Assembly: GCA_003339415.1 (NCBI GenBank)
Contig: PDHQ01000055.1
Location: 1-64,000, forward strand
Reading direction: 5' to 3'
Length of the DNA stretch: 64,000 bases
Source of the DNA: Ophiocordyceps camponoti-saundersi (nom. inval.)
Taxonomy: Eukaryota > Ascomycota > Sordariomycetes > Hypocreales > Ophiocordycipitaceae
Made by a program: the position numbers and the translations under genes. The number at the start of each line of letters is the position of its first letter. The first letter of the stretch is position 1. The notes below the pieces were generated by a model, which was not told the DNA's origin, searched no databases, and saw nothing but the letters and a program-made list of their open reading frames with translations. Positions 30,601-43,076 of the stretch are shown in pieces.

Positions 30601-32168
30601 AAGCTATATAATCTAAAATAGATAAATTAATTAAATAAGAAACTTAGGAAATTAAAATAATACCTAAGGATAGAAATCCTTTAGGAGGCCGTTAGGTCTA
30701 TAAGCTTAAAAAGAATAATAATAATAATATAACTAAATATAAAGCCCGCTTTATAGTATAAGGCTTTAATTAGGTATACGGCTTAAATTACTTAGAAACG
30801 TTTTCTACTACTACCCGACCTAAAAGTATAAGGTTATTATTATTAATAGCTTTATAAAATAATTTAATAGTAAAGTAATATAATATAAAGAATACTTTTA
30901 TTTACGCTAAAATAGATACTAAAATCTATATAAAATTGCTTACTAAATTCGAGGAATTTATAATAAAGGATTATTATAATAAAAATAATATAAAGCTTCC
31001 TTTAAATTATAAAGACCTAATTAAAACTAATAACTTAGTTTTAAAATTAAGAAAAGCGTTATACGGCTTAAAATAAAGTCCTAAACTATAGTATAATTAT
31101 TTAGCTACTACGCTAAAAAAATAAGGATTTTATCCTCTTTTATTAGATAAAGGGGTATTTATAAATAAAAAGCTAAAAATAGCCTTAGTAATATACGTCG
31201 ACGATATATTAGTGGCCGCTAAGAATAATAATATTATAATAAATATACTATAGAATTTAAATAAAGACTTAAAAGTATAAGATTTAGGCTATCTATAAGA
31301 CTTTTTAGGTATATATATTATTTTTAATAGGCAAAATAATACGCTAAAAATAACCTAAGAAAAATATACTAGAAATAAGCTTAAAGAATTAAATAAAAAA
31401 TATATAGGCTTCTTAGATATACCTTCGAAGCTTAGAAATAAATTAAAGAAAGCTATTATATAGCCTAATAAAGAAATAATATTATAATATTAGAGGGAAA
31501 TAAGCTCTCTATTATATTTAGCCTTATAAATAAGACCCGATATATTATATTCTATTATATCTTATGCTAGATTTAGTAGTAAACTTAATATTATATATAT
31601 AAATACTTTAAATACTATCTAGAAATATTTAAATAAATATCTAGATAAAGCTATTATATATAAAGGTAATATACCTTATAATAGCTATTATATAAAAGGT
31701 TTTTTAGATGCTAGCTAGGCCTCTAATTTAATAAAAAGAAAAAGCATTTTAGGTTATTATTTCTTTATATATAATAATATTATAAGCTAATCCTATATTA
31801 AATAAAAAGCTATAGTACTTAGTAGCTACGAGGCTAAGTTTATAAGTCTAAGAGAGGCTAATAAAGAAGCCTTATACCTTAATAGGCTATTTTTATTAAT
31901 AAATAATAGCTTAAATATTAAAATACCTACTATAATACCTTATTTATTAATAGATAATATTATAGCTTTAAGGCTAGCAGAAAATCCTAAATTTTATAAA
32001 AAGTTAAAATATATCGATCTAACTTATTTTTATTTAAGATAAAACTTAAGAAATAAACTTATAAATATTTATTATACTAAAAGTAAGGATAATATAGCAG
32101 ATATCTTTACTAAAAAATTAGATAGTATTACCTTCTATAGTCTTGCTAATCTATTATCTTTAAAATAA
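27660..32168 (+). pseudogene. copia Gag-Pol polyprotein, nonsense-riddled
   Basis: A single frame (codon starts divisible by 3) carries every landmark. The gag CX2CX4HX4C knuckle is at 28374-28415, with its Cys codons mutated to Tyr and its His (CAT, 28398) kept. In the integrase, Asp codons at 29562 and 29754 and a Glu codon at 29859 fit the DDE triad (EPNGKIERINR). Reverse transcriptase has YVDDILVA at 31194, with both catalytic aspartates intact. The RNase H end reads ADIFTKKLDS at 32097. Stops are TAA and TAG, as expected from CAA, CAG and TGG, with no frameshift between landmarks. The terminal stop at about 32166 and the start position are approximate. Length is normal for a one-ORF copia element. 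Confidence 0.9.
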
Positions 32169-32378
32169 GCTTATTTTAATAAAGAGGTTTTTTATCTTAT
32201 TTAAGCTTTTCTTAGATTTTCCTCTTATAATTTTTTTTAAACTATTACTTTTACTATTTTCCTTTTTATAAAAAGTTATTAAATTTTTTTTAATAAAATA
32301 AATAATATTATATTATAAGTTTTATAATTTTTATCCTATTTATAATAAATAATAAATAAATAACTAAACGTATTTATT

Positions 32379-32388
32379 TAAGGGAGGC
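32379..32388 (+). other. copia polypurine tract
   Basis: The purine run AAGGGAGG followed by CTATAAG sits immediately before the 3' LTR start, where the plus-strand primer is expected. Confidence 0.75.
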
Positions 32389-33062
32389 TATAAGTGCTTA
32401 TAATAATTTTTATTCTTTATAATAAATAATAAAGGTATAAATAACTAATATAAAAATATAATAACTACTTTATAATATAATATAGAAAATCTAGTATTTT
32501 ATTATATTTATTATATAAATAAATAACTAAGGTTATTATTTTATACCTTAAAAATATTAGTATAATATATTATTACCTTAGTATATAAGGCTCCGGCCCT
32601 TTAAGGCTAAGAATAATATAAACCTTTAAGACCTTATACGGATCCGTTACGGTCGGCGTTTCTAAACTTTACGGAAATAGGTAACATAGAAAGCCGAATA
32701 TTAAACTAACTATAATACTTTCCGGACTTCCGAAAATACTCCTAAATACGTTATCTTCTAGCATATAGAATAACCCTCTCCTTAACTAGAAAGGTTACTA
32801 CGTTTATAAGAAATTAAGTATTTAGAGAAGAGGTTTTCCTACTACTTAGTAAATAGTAATTTAATCACTTACTCTCTTCCTTACTTTCTAAATAATTCTA
32901 TTATTAACCTATTATTATAAAACTACTACTATTCTAATCCGATTTAAACGCGCTTCTATATCTAATAATCTTATTATTTAAATCTCTATTAATAGATAAT
33001 TAATTATCTTTCCGACTTTAAACTGATCGAAAGTGCTGTCTAACTTCTGTCTAGTACTTATA
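32389..33062 (+). repeat. copia 3' LTR (674 bp)
   Basis: Matches the 5' LTR end to end. Several sites are less mutated here (GGATCCGTTACGGTC at 32640 against GGATCTATTATAGTC in the 5' LTR), although other sites go the other way, so the two LTRs were mutated partly independently. Confidence 0.95.
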
Positions 33063-33067
33063 AAATT

Positions 33068-34148
33068 CCTAAACTAAATTTTAGTATTTTTTAATAGCTA
33101 TTTATAAAATTATACCTCTTAACTTTACTTTAATAATAAAACTTTAAAACTATATTAAATTAAGATTAAAGTTCCTTTAAGCTTATTACTTTTTACTATT
33201 TTATTTATCTTATATATAGCCCCGCTTTATAACTAGCTAGTAAATAAAAAGGGAATATAAGTAATTAGTTTTATAAATAATATAAATTTTTTTAATATTA
33301 AGCTTAACTTTAAGATACTTATAAGATAGCTTTAAGCTATATAAGTAATATATAAATAATAAGTATATAATTATAATATAAAATTTAAACTAAAAAAGAG
33401 CGAGCTCTTATATTTTTCCTAAAAATATACCTTAAAGATAAACTTAGTTTAACTAAGAAGTTAAGTTATAATAATTAAATTTATATTTATAGTAATAATT
33501 AAACAACTTATATAAAGATAGATAAATAATATTTTATATAAAACATCTTTATCCTTTTTATATAAATTTATTTTAAATAAAGCCCTTACTTTAAGTAGCT
33601 TAAAAAATTATAAGTTAAGAAAGTTTAAATACGATTATAACTTTTTTAACTAAACTATCTAACTCGGACATACCTAAAAATAGCAAAATATCTCCGATAA
33701 ATATAACTAATACTTTTACTTAGGCTTTTAAATTTTAAAACATTATTATAAGAATTTATTTTACTATTATATACTTTAATAGAAGCTAGTTCTGTATTTA
33801 TATAAGGTTTATATAAATTATATAAAAATTTAAGATACTTTATATGCTTTTTACTAAAACTTATTAAAAGACGAACTCCGCTTATAGGAGAAGTTGTTTT
33901 TAAAAAGCTATTACTTAATAATAATCCTATTATTATATTACCTAAATATATAAGTAATTTATTTATAATCCTAAATATCTAAATCTATTAGCAGCTATAA
34001 TAGAAACCTTATTTATAAATTATATATAATAAGCTTTTTTACTAAAACCTTACCTTTTCCCTTTTATCTACTTTTACTTAAAATTACCTTTTTATCTAAG
34101 CTTATAAACTTTATATAAAAGTAATTTAATTATTTATTATATATATTA
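33068..34148. other. Unassigned RIP-affected sequence, right flank of the copia insertion
   Basis: Continuation of the interval interrupted at 26966. No recognisable coding trace. Scattered CA/TG dinucleotides are slightly more common than in the blocks to the left. Confidence 0.4.
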
Positions 34149-34160
34149 TAATAATAATAA

Positions 34161-35990
34161 TTTATATATTAATATACCTTATATAGCTTAGAACTATCTT
34201 ATATATATTTTAGGAGGGGAAAAACTAAAAAACTTAGAATAAAACCCTCCCTTTAAGCGTTACCTTAGCTTTAAGTTAAACCCCGCTTATACCTAGTATT
34301 TTATATATTTAATAAGTTAAGTATTAATTAATAATTTAGAAACTAATATTTCCCCTAAAGCGGACTTCGCGGTAATAAGAGTATATATAGACTAAGTTTA
34401 ATATAAAGTTTATATAGCTTACTTATCCTCCTAGCTATTATTATTATTATAAACTAAATCCTTATATTTAATTAAAATAATTTTAATAATCTAATTTATT
34501 AAAGCTTTATTAGTATAATTTAAAAATATATAAAGGTTTTATTATCTTATAATAAACCTTATAATAGCTAATCTTAAAAAATAGTTAAATTATTATAATA
34601 AAGCTATAAATAAGTATAAAATTAAAGTTAAAAGAGGAGGTATTATTATATTCGCTTTTTAGCGTTTCCACCTTAGCTATTATTAGTTTCTAGTTAGCGC
34701 TAAAAAGGGAGGAGAGGCAGTATATATAAAGTTTTAATTTATAAATCTCTAAAGTTAAGTAATATATATATCCTTCGCCTAGTCCTATACCGCTCTTATT
34801 TTAAGGTAAAGTTATATAATTTTACTTAAAATAAAACTTTTAATAAAAAAGGTAATAATATAATCTTTTCTTATAAGCTATAAAATAAGTAAATTTACTT
34901 TTTATATATAAAGTAATAAAATATTTATTATATTATAGCTTTATTATATAATATTTAATAATATATTTAAGTTAATAATAATTAAAATATTATTAAAGTT
35001 AAACTTTTAATATATATAATTTAATATTAAAAATCTCCGCTTATATTATTATACTTTTATTATAAATTTAGTTTATATTTATTATATTATTAATAATAAC
35101 TATTAAAAAGTATTACTAAGTTTTAGAATAATATTTTTTTATATATAATTATATTATTAAAACTTTATTTAATAACTTGATTTTTTTAAAAAGCTTTCTT
35201 ATTATTTTATTATAAAGCTTACGCTAGTACTTTTTTTATATTAAAATTCTTTTTTTCTAAAAATAATATAAAGCTACTTTAAATTAAACTAAAGCTTATA
35301 AATAGTATCTTAAAATATTATTATAATATCGCCGCTAAGTAATTTCCTTATTATAAAAGCTTAGCTTTACTTATAAAGTTTATAATTAATACTTATTATA
35401 ATTACCTTAAAACTTTAAACTTAAAGCGGAGTAGCTATAAAATTAAAATAAATTATAAGCTATTACTTATATTACTTAGAAACTTACTTTTTAATAATCT
35501 TTTTTTAGCGCTTTAGCTATAATTATAGCTTATATTAGAGGAGTTTTACTCCTCTTAAAGCTATAAAAAAAAGAGGAAACCGCGGCTATAATAGCTAAGG
35601 AGATATTATTAATTAATAAAATAAGAGTAAGGGGGGCACCTCTTTAAACTTTCTTAAACTCCGCTACTTATCTAATAATTACCTATATAAAGATAAAAGC
35701 GTTTTCAGAAATAATCTTATTAATATTTACTTTAATTTCTAATAAGGTAATAAGTATAGTAAAGTTTTAAGTTTAAGATTATTATAATTCGGAGTAAAGT
35801 TATATTTTAAGTAAAAAATTTTTATAATTATAATTAACTTATATAGCGTCGCCCTCCCCCTTAAAGTTATTTTAAATATAGCTAGCTATTACTATAAAGT
35901 AATAAAGGTAGTAAAGTTTACTTATAATATAAAAATAACTAGTTTATATTTATATTACTATAAGCGTGGAATTTATAAAATATATAAAAA
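34161..35990 (-). repeat. 1.85-kb TTA-tailed dispersed repeat, copy E
   Basis: Same orientation as A, preceded by a short AATAATAATAAT run at 34149-34160, and carrying both conserved ends. With copy F it forms an inverted pair separated by about 980 bp. Confidence 0.85.
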
Positions 35991-36969
35991 TTATTATTAT
36001 ATATATTATTTTTATATTTTATATTATTACTTTTTTAAGTAAAAACTTACTAAGCTTAGCTAAGGCTTTAAGATTAATATAGTTATAATATTTTAAAATA
36101 GTATTTAAAGCTTATAAGGCTATATTTATTTATTATTTTAAAGCTAAGTTTTAAGTTTCTTTACTTAATCTTTATTTAAATAAAAAGAAAACTAATACCT
36201 TCCGCTACTTAAAAAATATAAAAATATTAGATAAGATTTAAACTACTTTTAAAAATATTATAAGGTTTTTTTTCACGCTTCCCCACTTATTAACTAATAA
36301 GATAATAAAACGCTAAGCGGCTATTAGAGGAATATATATATTAAGTTTAAATATAAATAAGAAATAATATATTACTTTTAAATAAAAAATATATAATAAA
36401 CTTTCTCTATTAAGTTAAAAAGTAAAATAAGAGGATTCTAAAAACTAATTATATATAAAATATTTTAAGCTTACTTTATTTCCTTTTAACTTCCCGCTTT
36501 ACTTTAATAAGGCGAAGTTACTTAAAAGATATAAAAACTTATTAAAATATATTAATATTATAATTATATAACTATATATAAGTAAGATTAGTTTTAAAAA
36601 GTTTCTCTTTTATAAGCGTATATTAAAAATAATCTCCCTTTTTTATTAATATAAAACTAAACTAAAAAATATTTATTATTTACTTTTTTTATACTTTTAC
36701 TTAGTTAAATAGCGCTATAAACTACTCTAGCTTATCTCTTTTAATACTAAGCTATAATTAAAGCTTAACTATTATTTATTTATAATTATAATTATAAAGT
36801 AAGTATTTTAATATATTAACTTATATTAAGTTTAACTTATTAATATATTTTACGCTAATACTTTTAAGTTTAATTAAAACTTAATATAATTTTATTTTAT
36901 ATAAATTATTATAATTATAATATTATTAATTTACTTACCTTATTTATATAATAAGTATATATATAAAGT
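35991..36969 (+). other. Centre of the E/F inverted pair, unassigned
   Basis: About 980 bp between the arms, unrelated by eye to the gypsy-1 centre of the A/B pair. On the plus strand, around 36240-36560, a Lys-rich reading interrupted by TAA/TAG can be followed, but no domain is recognised. Confidence 0.4.
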
Positions 36970-38821
36970 TAACTCTTATATATTTTATAAATCCCGCACT
37001 TATAATAACGTAAATATAAACTTTTTATTCTTATATTATAAGCGGACTCCGCTCTTTCTATTACCTTATAGTAATAGCCTTAAGCTACGCTTAGAGCGAT
37101 TTTAGAGGGGAGGGTAATATTATATAAGTTAATTATAACTGCGAAAATTTTTTACTTAGAATATAGCTTTATTTTAAATTATAATAAACTTAAATTTAAA
37201 AATTTACTATACTTTTTACTTTATTAGAAGCTAAGGTAAATATTAATAAGATTATTTCGAGGGACGCCTTAATCTTTATATAAGTAATTATTAAATAAGT
37301 AGCGGAATCCGAGAGGGTCCGGGGAGGCGCCCCCCCTACTCTAACTCCGTTAATTAATAATATTTCCTTAGCTATTATAGCCGCGGTTTCCTCTTTTTTC
37401 TATAATTTCGGGGGGAGCGGAACTCCTCTAATATAAGCTATAGTTACGGCTAAAGCGCTAAAGAAAATTATTAAAAAATAAGTTCCTAAGCGATATAAAT
37501 ATTAGCTTATAATTCGCTTTAACTTTATTATTATTTTACTTTAAGTTTAAAATTTTAAAATAATTATAATAAGCGTTAATTATAAACTTTATAAGTAAAG
37601 CTAAGCTTTTATAATAAAAAAATTACTTAGCGATAATATTATAATAATATTCTAAGATATTATTTATAAGCTTTAGTTTAATCTAAAGTAGCTTTATACC
37701 GCTTTTAGAGAAAAAGTATACTTTATTAATAGAGGTTATACTCTTATTATAAAGGAGGTGCTAGTATAAGCCTTATAGCGGGGCGGTAAGGAAGCTTTTT
37801 AAAAAAAGATCGAATTATTAAATAAAATTTTAATAATATAATTATACGTAAAAAGATATTATTTAAGGATTTAGTAAAGCTTTCTTATAATTATTATTAA
37901 TAGCGTAATAAATATAAACCGGATTTATAATAAGGGTATAATAATATAAGCGGAGATTTTTAACGTAAAACTTTATAAGCTAGAAATATAATTTTAGTAA
38001 TATTTTAAATATTACTAGCTTAGATATATTATTAAATATTATATAATAAAGCTATAATATAGCTAATACTCCGCCTTTTTATATATAAAAAGTAAGTTAG
38101 CTTACCTTATAATATATAAAAAGAAACTATATTATTACCCTCTTTATTAGGGGACTTACTTTAAGTAAAGTTAACTTTACCTTAAAATAAGAGTAGCGTA
38201 AGATTAGGCGAAAGATACTTATATTTCCTAACTTTAAAAATTTACGGACCGGAACTCCGTATATACCGCCTCTCCTCCCCTTTTAGCGCTAACTAAAATC
38301 TAATAATAGCTAAGGCGGAAATACTAAAAAGCGAATATAATAGCTTCGCCTCTAACCCCCTCCCTAAACTTATCTATAGCTTTATTATAATAATTAGGCT
38401 ACTTTTCGGAATTAGCTATTATAAGGTTTATTATAAGCTAGTAAAATTTTTATATATTCCTTAATTATATTAATAAAGCCTTAATCGAATAAATTATTTA
38501 GAACGCTATAATTAAGCGCGGAGATTTAGTTTATAATAACGATAATATTTAGGAAAATAAGTAGCTATATAAACTCTATACTAAACTTAGACTATATATA
38601 CTTTTACTACCGTAAACTCTACTTTAAAGGAAATATTAGCTTCCTAATTACTTATTATTACCGGACTTATTTAAGGTATAAAATGCTAGGTGCGGACTTA
38701 GTCCGGCCCTAAACCGAGGTAACGCTTAAGGGGAGGGTTTTACTCTAAGTTCTCCGGTTTTTCCTACTTTTAGAATATATATAGGATAGTTCTAAGCTAT
38801 ATTAGGTATACTAGCGTACGA
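36970..38821 (+). repeat. 1.85-kb TTA-tailed dispersed repeat, copy F
   Basis: Inverted relative to E, and the least mutated copy over its first third (37220-37440 keeps GCGGAATCC and GGGTCCGGGGAGGCG). An ATTATTATTATT tail follows at about 38823-38836. It is the best template for reconstructing what the family once was. Confidence 0.87.
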
Positions 38822-39004
38822 ATATTATTATTATTACCTTATTTATAATTTACTTTATATTTTAAGAGACTTATATTTATTATATTTTAGTTATTATTCT
38901 CTTTTTTATTTAATAACTCCTTAACTTTTCTAGCTACCTTATTAATAAAAGTAGCTATAAATTAACGCTAGCTTTAGGACGCGAGTTTATTATTATTATT
39001 ATTA

Positions 39005-42000
39005 TACTCTAAAAGCTATAAAAGTAGCTGCTAGAACCTCGGTAGTAAGTTAAGTAGGAAAAACCCTCTTAAAAGAGGTAAAACCCCCCGCTATATAGTA
39101 AGACCGCGTCCGGCTCGGGGCCGGGCTAAGCGCTTTACGCGTATAAAGAAAGTAACTATTAGTTACGGTAATACTATATAATATAAGGAAAAATAAGAAA
39201 AGATAAATAAGATAAGGAAAAGATAATAATAGCGGCGGTATATATTACTTATATATATTAGTATATACCTCCCCGGCTTTTAAGTATATATTACTTAACT
39301 TTTAGGTACGTAGCTATATACCTCCTTTATATATAGTATATATTTAGGTATATACCCTTTTTTTAAACTTTCTTAATTAGGAAGCTTTCTTAATTAAGAA
39401 GTTAGTTTTTATAAATTAATAACTTAAAGCTTAAAAATATATAAAAAAGGGGGGGTTACTTTTACTAGTATAAGTAAGCTATTATTATCTTATTATTTTT
39501 TTAATAATTTTAATTATATAAGTAATTTTTAGCGCGCGTAACTAGTTTATAGCTAACTTATACTAAAGTAAAATACTTACTAAACTTAACTTTCCTTAAG
39601 TAATATTTTACGCAGGGTATATTAATACGCTTATTAGCTCTAAGAACCTTTATTAAGTATAAAAAAATAAGTACTTAGCTTTAGTATATATCTATATTTA
39701 TTAATAACTAGGGTAAATTATTTAAGCGTAGCTTATATTAAATACGCGAATAATTATACTAAATATTAGCTAATTAATAATCCCGCTATAGCTAATATTA
39801 TTCGCGCTATAGTTAAGGTTACTTATTAGCTAAGCTTTAATTATAACGCTTAAATAATAAATAATATTAAATTTATATTAAATTTATAATAAATCTTATA
39901 TTAATAAGCGTAATAAAAAAATATAATTTAGTATATTAAAAAGATACGCGTTATCGTATATTATAATAATATTTACGCTAATTAAGTTATATAAGTAGCT
40001 ACTAGCTATATATTATTTTAAAGCTTATAGCCTCCTACTATTAAGGAGAACCTTATTATTAAAATAATTAAGAGTTTAACTAGCGCTAACTAACTTATTA
40101 TTACTATATTAGCTTAAATATAAAAATAATATATTTTCTATATATAAATAATTAACTTTTTTAAATAATTAACTAAGGAGCTACGCTATATTTAATACGC
40201 TATTAAGAATAACGCGCGCTTATAAGGGAGCTTATTTCTTATTAATTATCCTCCTATCCTTTATACTCCGCCTTCTATTATTAATTTTACTTTTACTTTA
40301 ATACTTATTAAGTTTAAGTCTAAGTTAGAGGCTAATAAGCTTAGTAAGCTTAAAACTACTTTTACTTTAAATATTAAAGTTACCCCCGCCGCTAAGAAAA
40401 ATATTACTAGCGCTTATATTATAACCGCGCCGCTTTCTTATAAGGAGATTCTTAGTTTTATTTAAGATAGTTTAGTTAATAATATATCTAATAATAAAAA
40501 CTTTATAATATTAGTTAATAACTATATTATATTTAGTAAAAAGAAAAAGCTAGTAATAAAGGAGGAGTAAGTAGCTTTAGTTTACGCTTATAATTATAAT
40601 CGAAGTTAAGGCCGCGGCTAAAATTATAGCTATAATAAGTATAGTTAGTTTTACGCTTTATATAATTAAGTTAATATTTTATATATAGTTAAGATAATTT
40701 AGCTTTAAAGCTAAGTAAGCGGCTAGTAAGATAAATAATAAAATTATTATTATAAAGTAATTTTTATATATTTATTATAGGGCTAAAAGCCCTATCTCCC
40801 TTATCTATTTTACTTTTATAAAGTAATATTATAAGGTTAAATTAGTATAGTTATTTAAATAAAAAAACTTAGCGTATAAATTTAGCTACGAATTAAAAGT
40901 TATTAAGCGCTTTAGTAAGGTTACGCTAATCTTATATTAGTTACTAATTAATATTAAGGAGTAGCTTATTTTTATAAGTAAAAATATAATTAAGAAAGAT
41001 ATATAATATTATTTTATCCCTACTATTATAAAGGTATTATCTCGAAATTACCTTAAGAACTTTATAAGCTTAGAGAAAGAAATTAAGTTTAATATATCTA
41101 GTCCGAAATTATATAAATACTATACTAATAAATTTAGGAAATCTTTCGTAAATATATAAAGCGGTCTTAGCTTTAAGCTATAGCGGTTTATTAATAAGGT
41201 AGCTATAAGATTACTTATATTTCTTAAGCTTACTTTTTCGGGAATATTATTAAAGGAGCTATTCTTTTTAGAGTTTAATATCGAAATTATATCGCGTACG
41301 TCCCGCTTCCGGTTTAAGTCTAATCTATATCTTATAGAATTCCTTTAAGTTTTATAATATTTAATATCTCTATTAATAGAGGCGCCCCTTACGCTTATAT
41401 CTAACTTACTTAATAGCTTTTTTTACCGTAATATAAATAAAGTTTATTATACTTATATATTAAAAGTAATAATAAATATAAGCTATTTAATAAGTAAAAT
41501 ATAAGTTAAAAAGGGGAATAAAAGCTTTTACTTTAATATAGTAAAAAAAGGTAGCTTTATAAGCTTTAATAATAACTTTTAAATATTTAAACTATTTTAT
41601 AATTAGCGCTTTTATAATAAAGCTATATAATTTCCCCCTTAGTTATATAAATAAAGTAAATTAAAATATATTAAATATAATTACTAATTTAATAATTTTA
41701 ATATATACCTTTTTTACTTTTAATAAAATATAATTTTATATTAATATAATAATCTTAGTAAAAGCTAGGTATTAGCGCTTAAGTTTAGTAGCGAGTTTTA
41801 AAAAATAAGATTTTTATTAAAGTTTATAATATAGCTAAACTCTTAAGAATTTCGCTTTTTATATAAGCTATACTATCTTTATACTAAGCTAAAGCTAAGT
41901 TATATTTACTTTCCTAGCTTTTATAAAATATATTAACTTACTTCTAGCTAGCTAAAAGGTTATTTTATACTTAAAGGCTTATTATTCGTAAATTCGTTAT

Positions 42001-42846
42001 ACTTACTTAAGTTAGAAGAGTACTTAAGCTTTATTATATCTAATATTAAATATATTAATATTATTAGTAAAGCTTATTATAAGTAATTTAGTTATTAAGT
42101 TTAAATATTAATATAGTAAAGATATATATAATAGGAAAAAAATTAGTAATATAGGGGATTTTTAAGGGATTTTTTACTAAATTAGAAAAGTATTATTAAG
42201 CTTATAGTTAAACTTAAATCGTAAGGTTTTAGTAGTAAAATAAAAATAAATAAATATTATAACTTATTTAAGATAGCTTAGGTAATTAAAAATAACTATT
42301 AGCTTATCGTAAAAAATATAATTAAAAGCTTTAGTAAAGTTTAATAAGAAAAGTAAGGCGGTGCCGCCTTAGTTTTAGATAATCTTAATAGTTTTAATAA
42401 GTATAAAGATTATAATATTAGTAAAGCGTTATAGCTTATTACTTATTTAGCTATTTAAGAGGATATTAGCCGCTTCCGCTATAAACGCTATTTTCCTAAT
42501 AATAATTATTTTTAGGATTTTCCTTATTATATTAAGAAGCGAAATTAGCTTATACCCGCCCGGGGTATAGTACGTAGCTAATAATTTACTTACCTTACGG
42601 ATAACTATAATATTAGAGGCTTTAAATTATAACGGGAAGTGGCCGCTATTAATATAGCTTTAGAAGATCTTTTAGAAGACTTAGATAAGGGGGGGTCCGT
42701 ATCTTTTTAGGAACCTAACTAAGATCCTATTAGAGCCGGCGGACTTTTATAAGGCGATTAAGAAAAGGGCAGAGTAGACGTTATCGGTAGTAATTAAACG
42801 TTTAATATAGAAAGGAGGGAAGGGTTTGTTTAAGGTAAGAGGAGGT
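39005..42846 (+). repeat. 3.84-kb dispersed repeat, copy Q, with an unrecognised coding frame
   Basis: Direct copy of P with mostly C/T and G/A differences. It keeps the long plus-strand frame: RFINKVAIRL at 41184, NISYLISKIQVKKGD near 41471, GYFILKGLLFVNSL at 41958. The spacing from the first to the last of these is 774 nt, identical to P. The end (42560-42846) is less mutated than in P. A TTATTATTATTATTATTA run lies directly before its start, next to copy F. Family and function are not recognised; see region R for the divergent homologue that argues it encoded a real protein. Confidence 0.85.
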
Positions 42847-42932
42847 AAGACGCGAGTTTACTTAGCGTAAAGCTGCTAATATTTAAAGCGAGGCGTATCT
42901 TACTTAAAGTTACTATAAGCGCGGCGGCCTAA

Positions 42933-43076
42933 AATAAGCTTAGCGTAATAGTTAGCTATAATATAATTACTTATTATTATAATAAGCTTAGAATAATAAT
43001 TAGCTAAAATAAAGTTACTTATTACTAAAATAAGCTTAGAGTAATAACTAAATTTAATATAATTATAAGCTATATA
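42933..43076. repeat. 48-bp tandem repeat, three units
   Basis: Units start with AATAAGCTTAG at 42933, 42981 and 43029, exactly 48 bp apart. The first two are well conserved (GTAATAGTTAGCTA against ATAATAATTAGCTA) and the third decays halfway. A minisatellite just beyond the right end of copy Q. Confidence 0.85.

Larger units (their letters stand above)
26967..33062 (+). mobile_element. Ty1/copia LTR retrotransposon, structurally complete, RIP-inactivated
   Basis: A 6,096-bp element with two LTRs, a polypurine tract abutting the 3' LTR and a 5-bp target duplication AAATT at 26962-26966 and 33063-33067. Domain order on the plus strand is gag knuckle, integrase, reverse transcriptase, RNase H, which is the copia order. 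All landmarks are in the same reading frame with no net frameshift. It is less depleted of CA/TG than its flanks, and it sits in AT-rich DNA shared with neither LTR, so it probably landed after the surroundings were already mutated. Confidence 0.95.

Noticed and set aside
42933..43076. CRISPR array
   Set aside because: The 48-bp units are contiguous with no unique spacers, and the context is eukaryotic.
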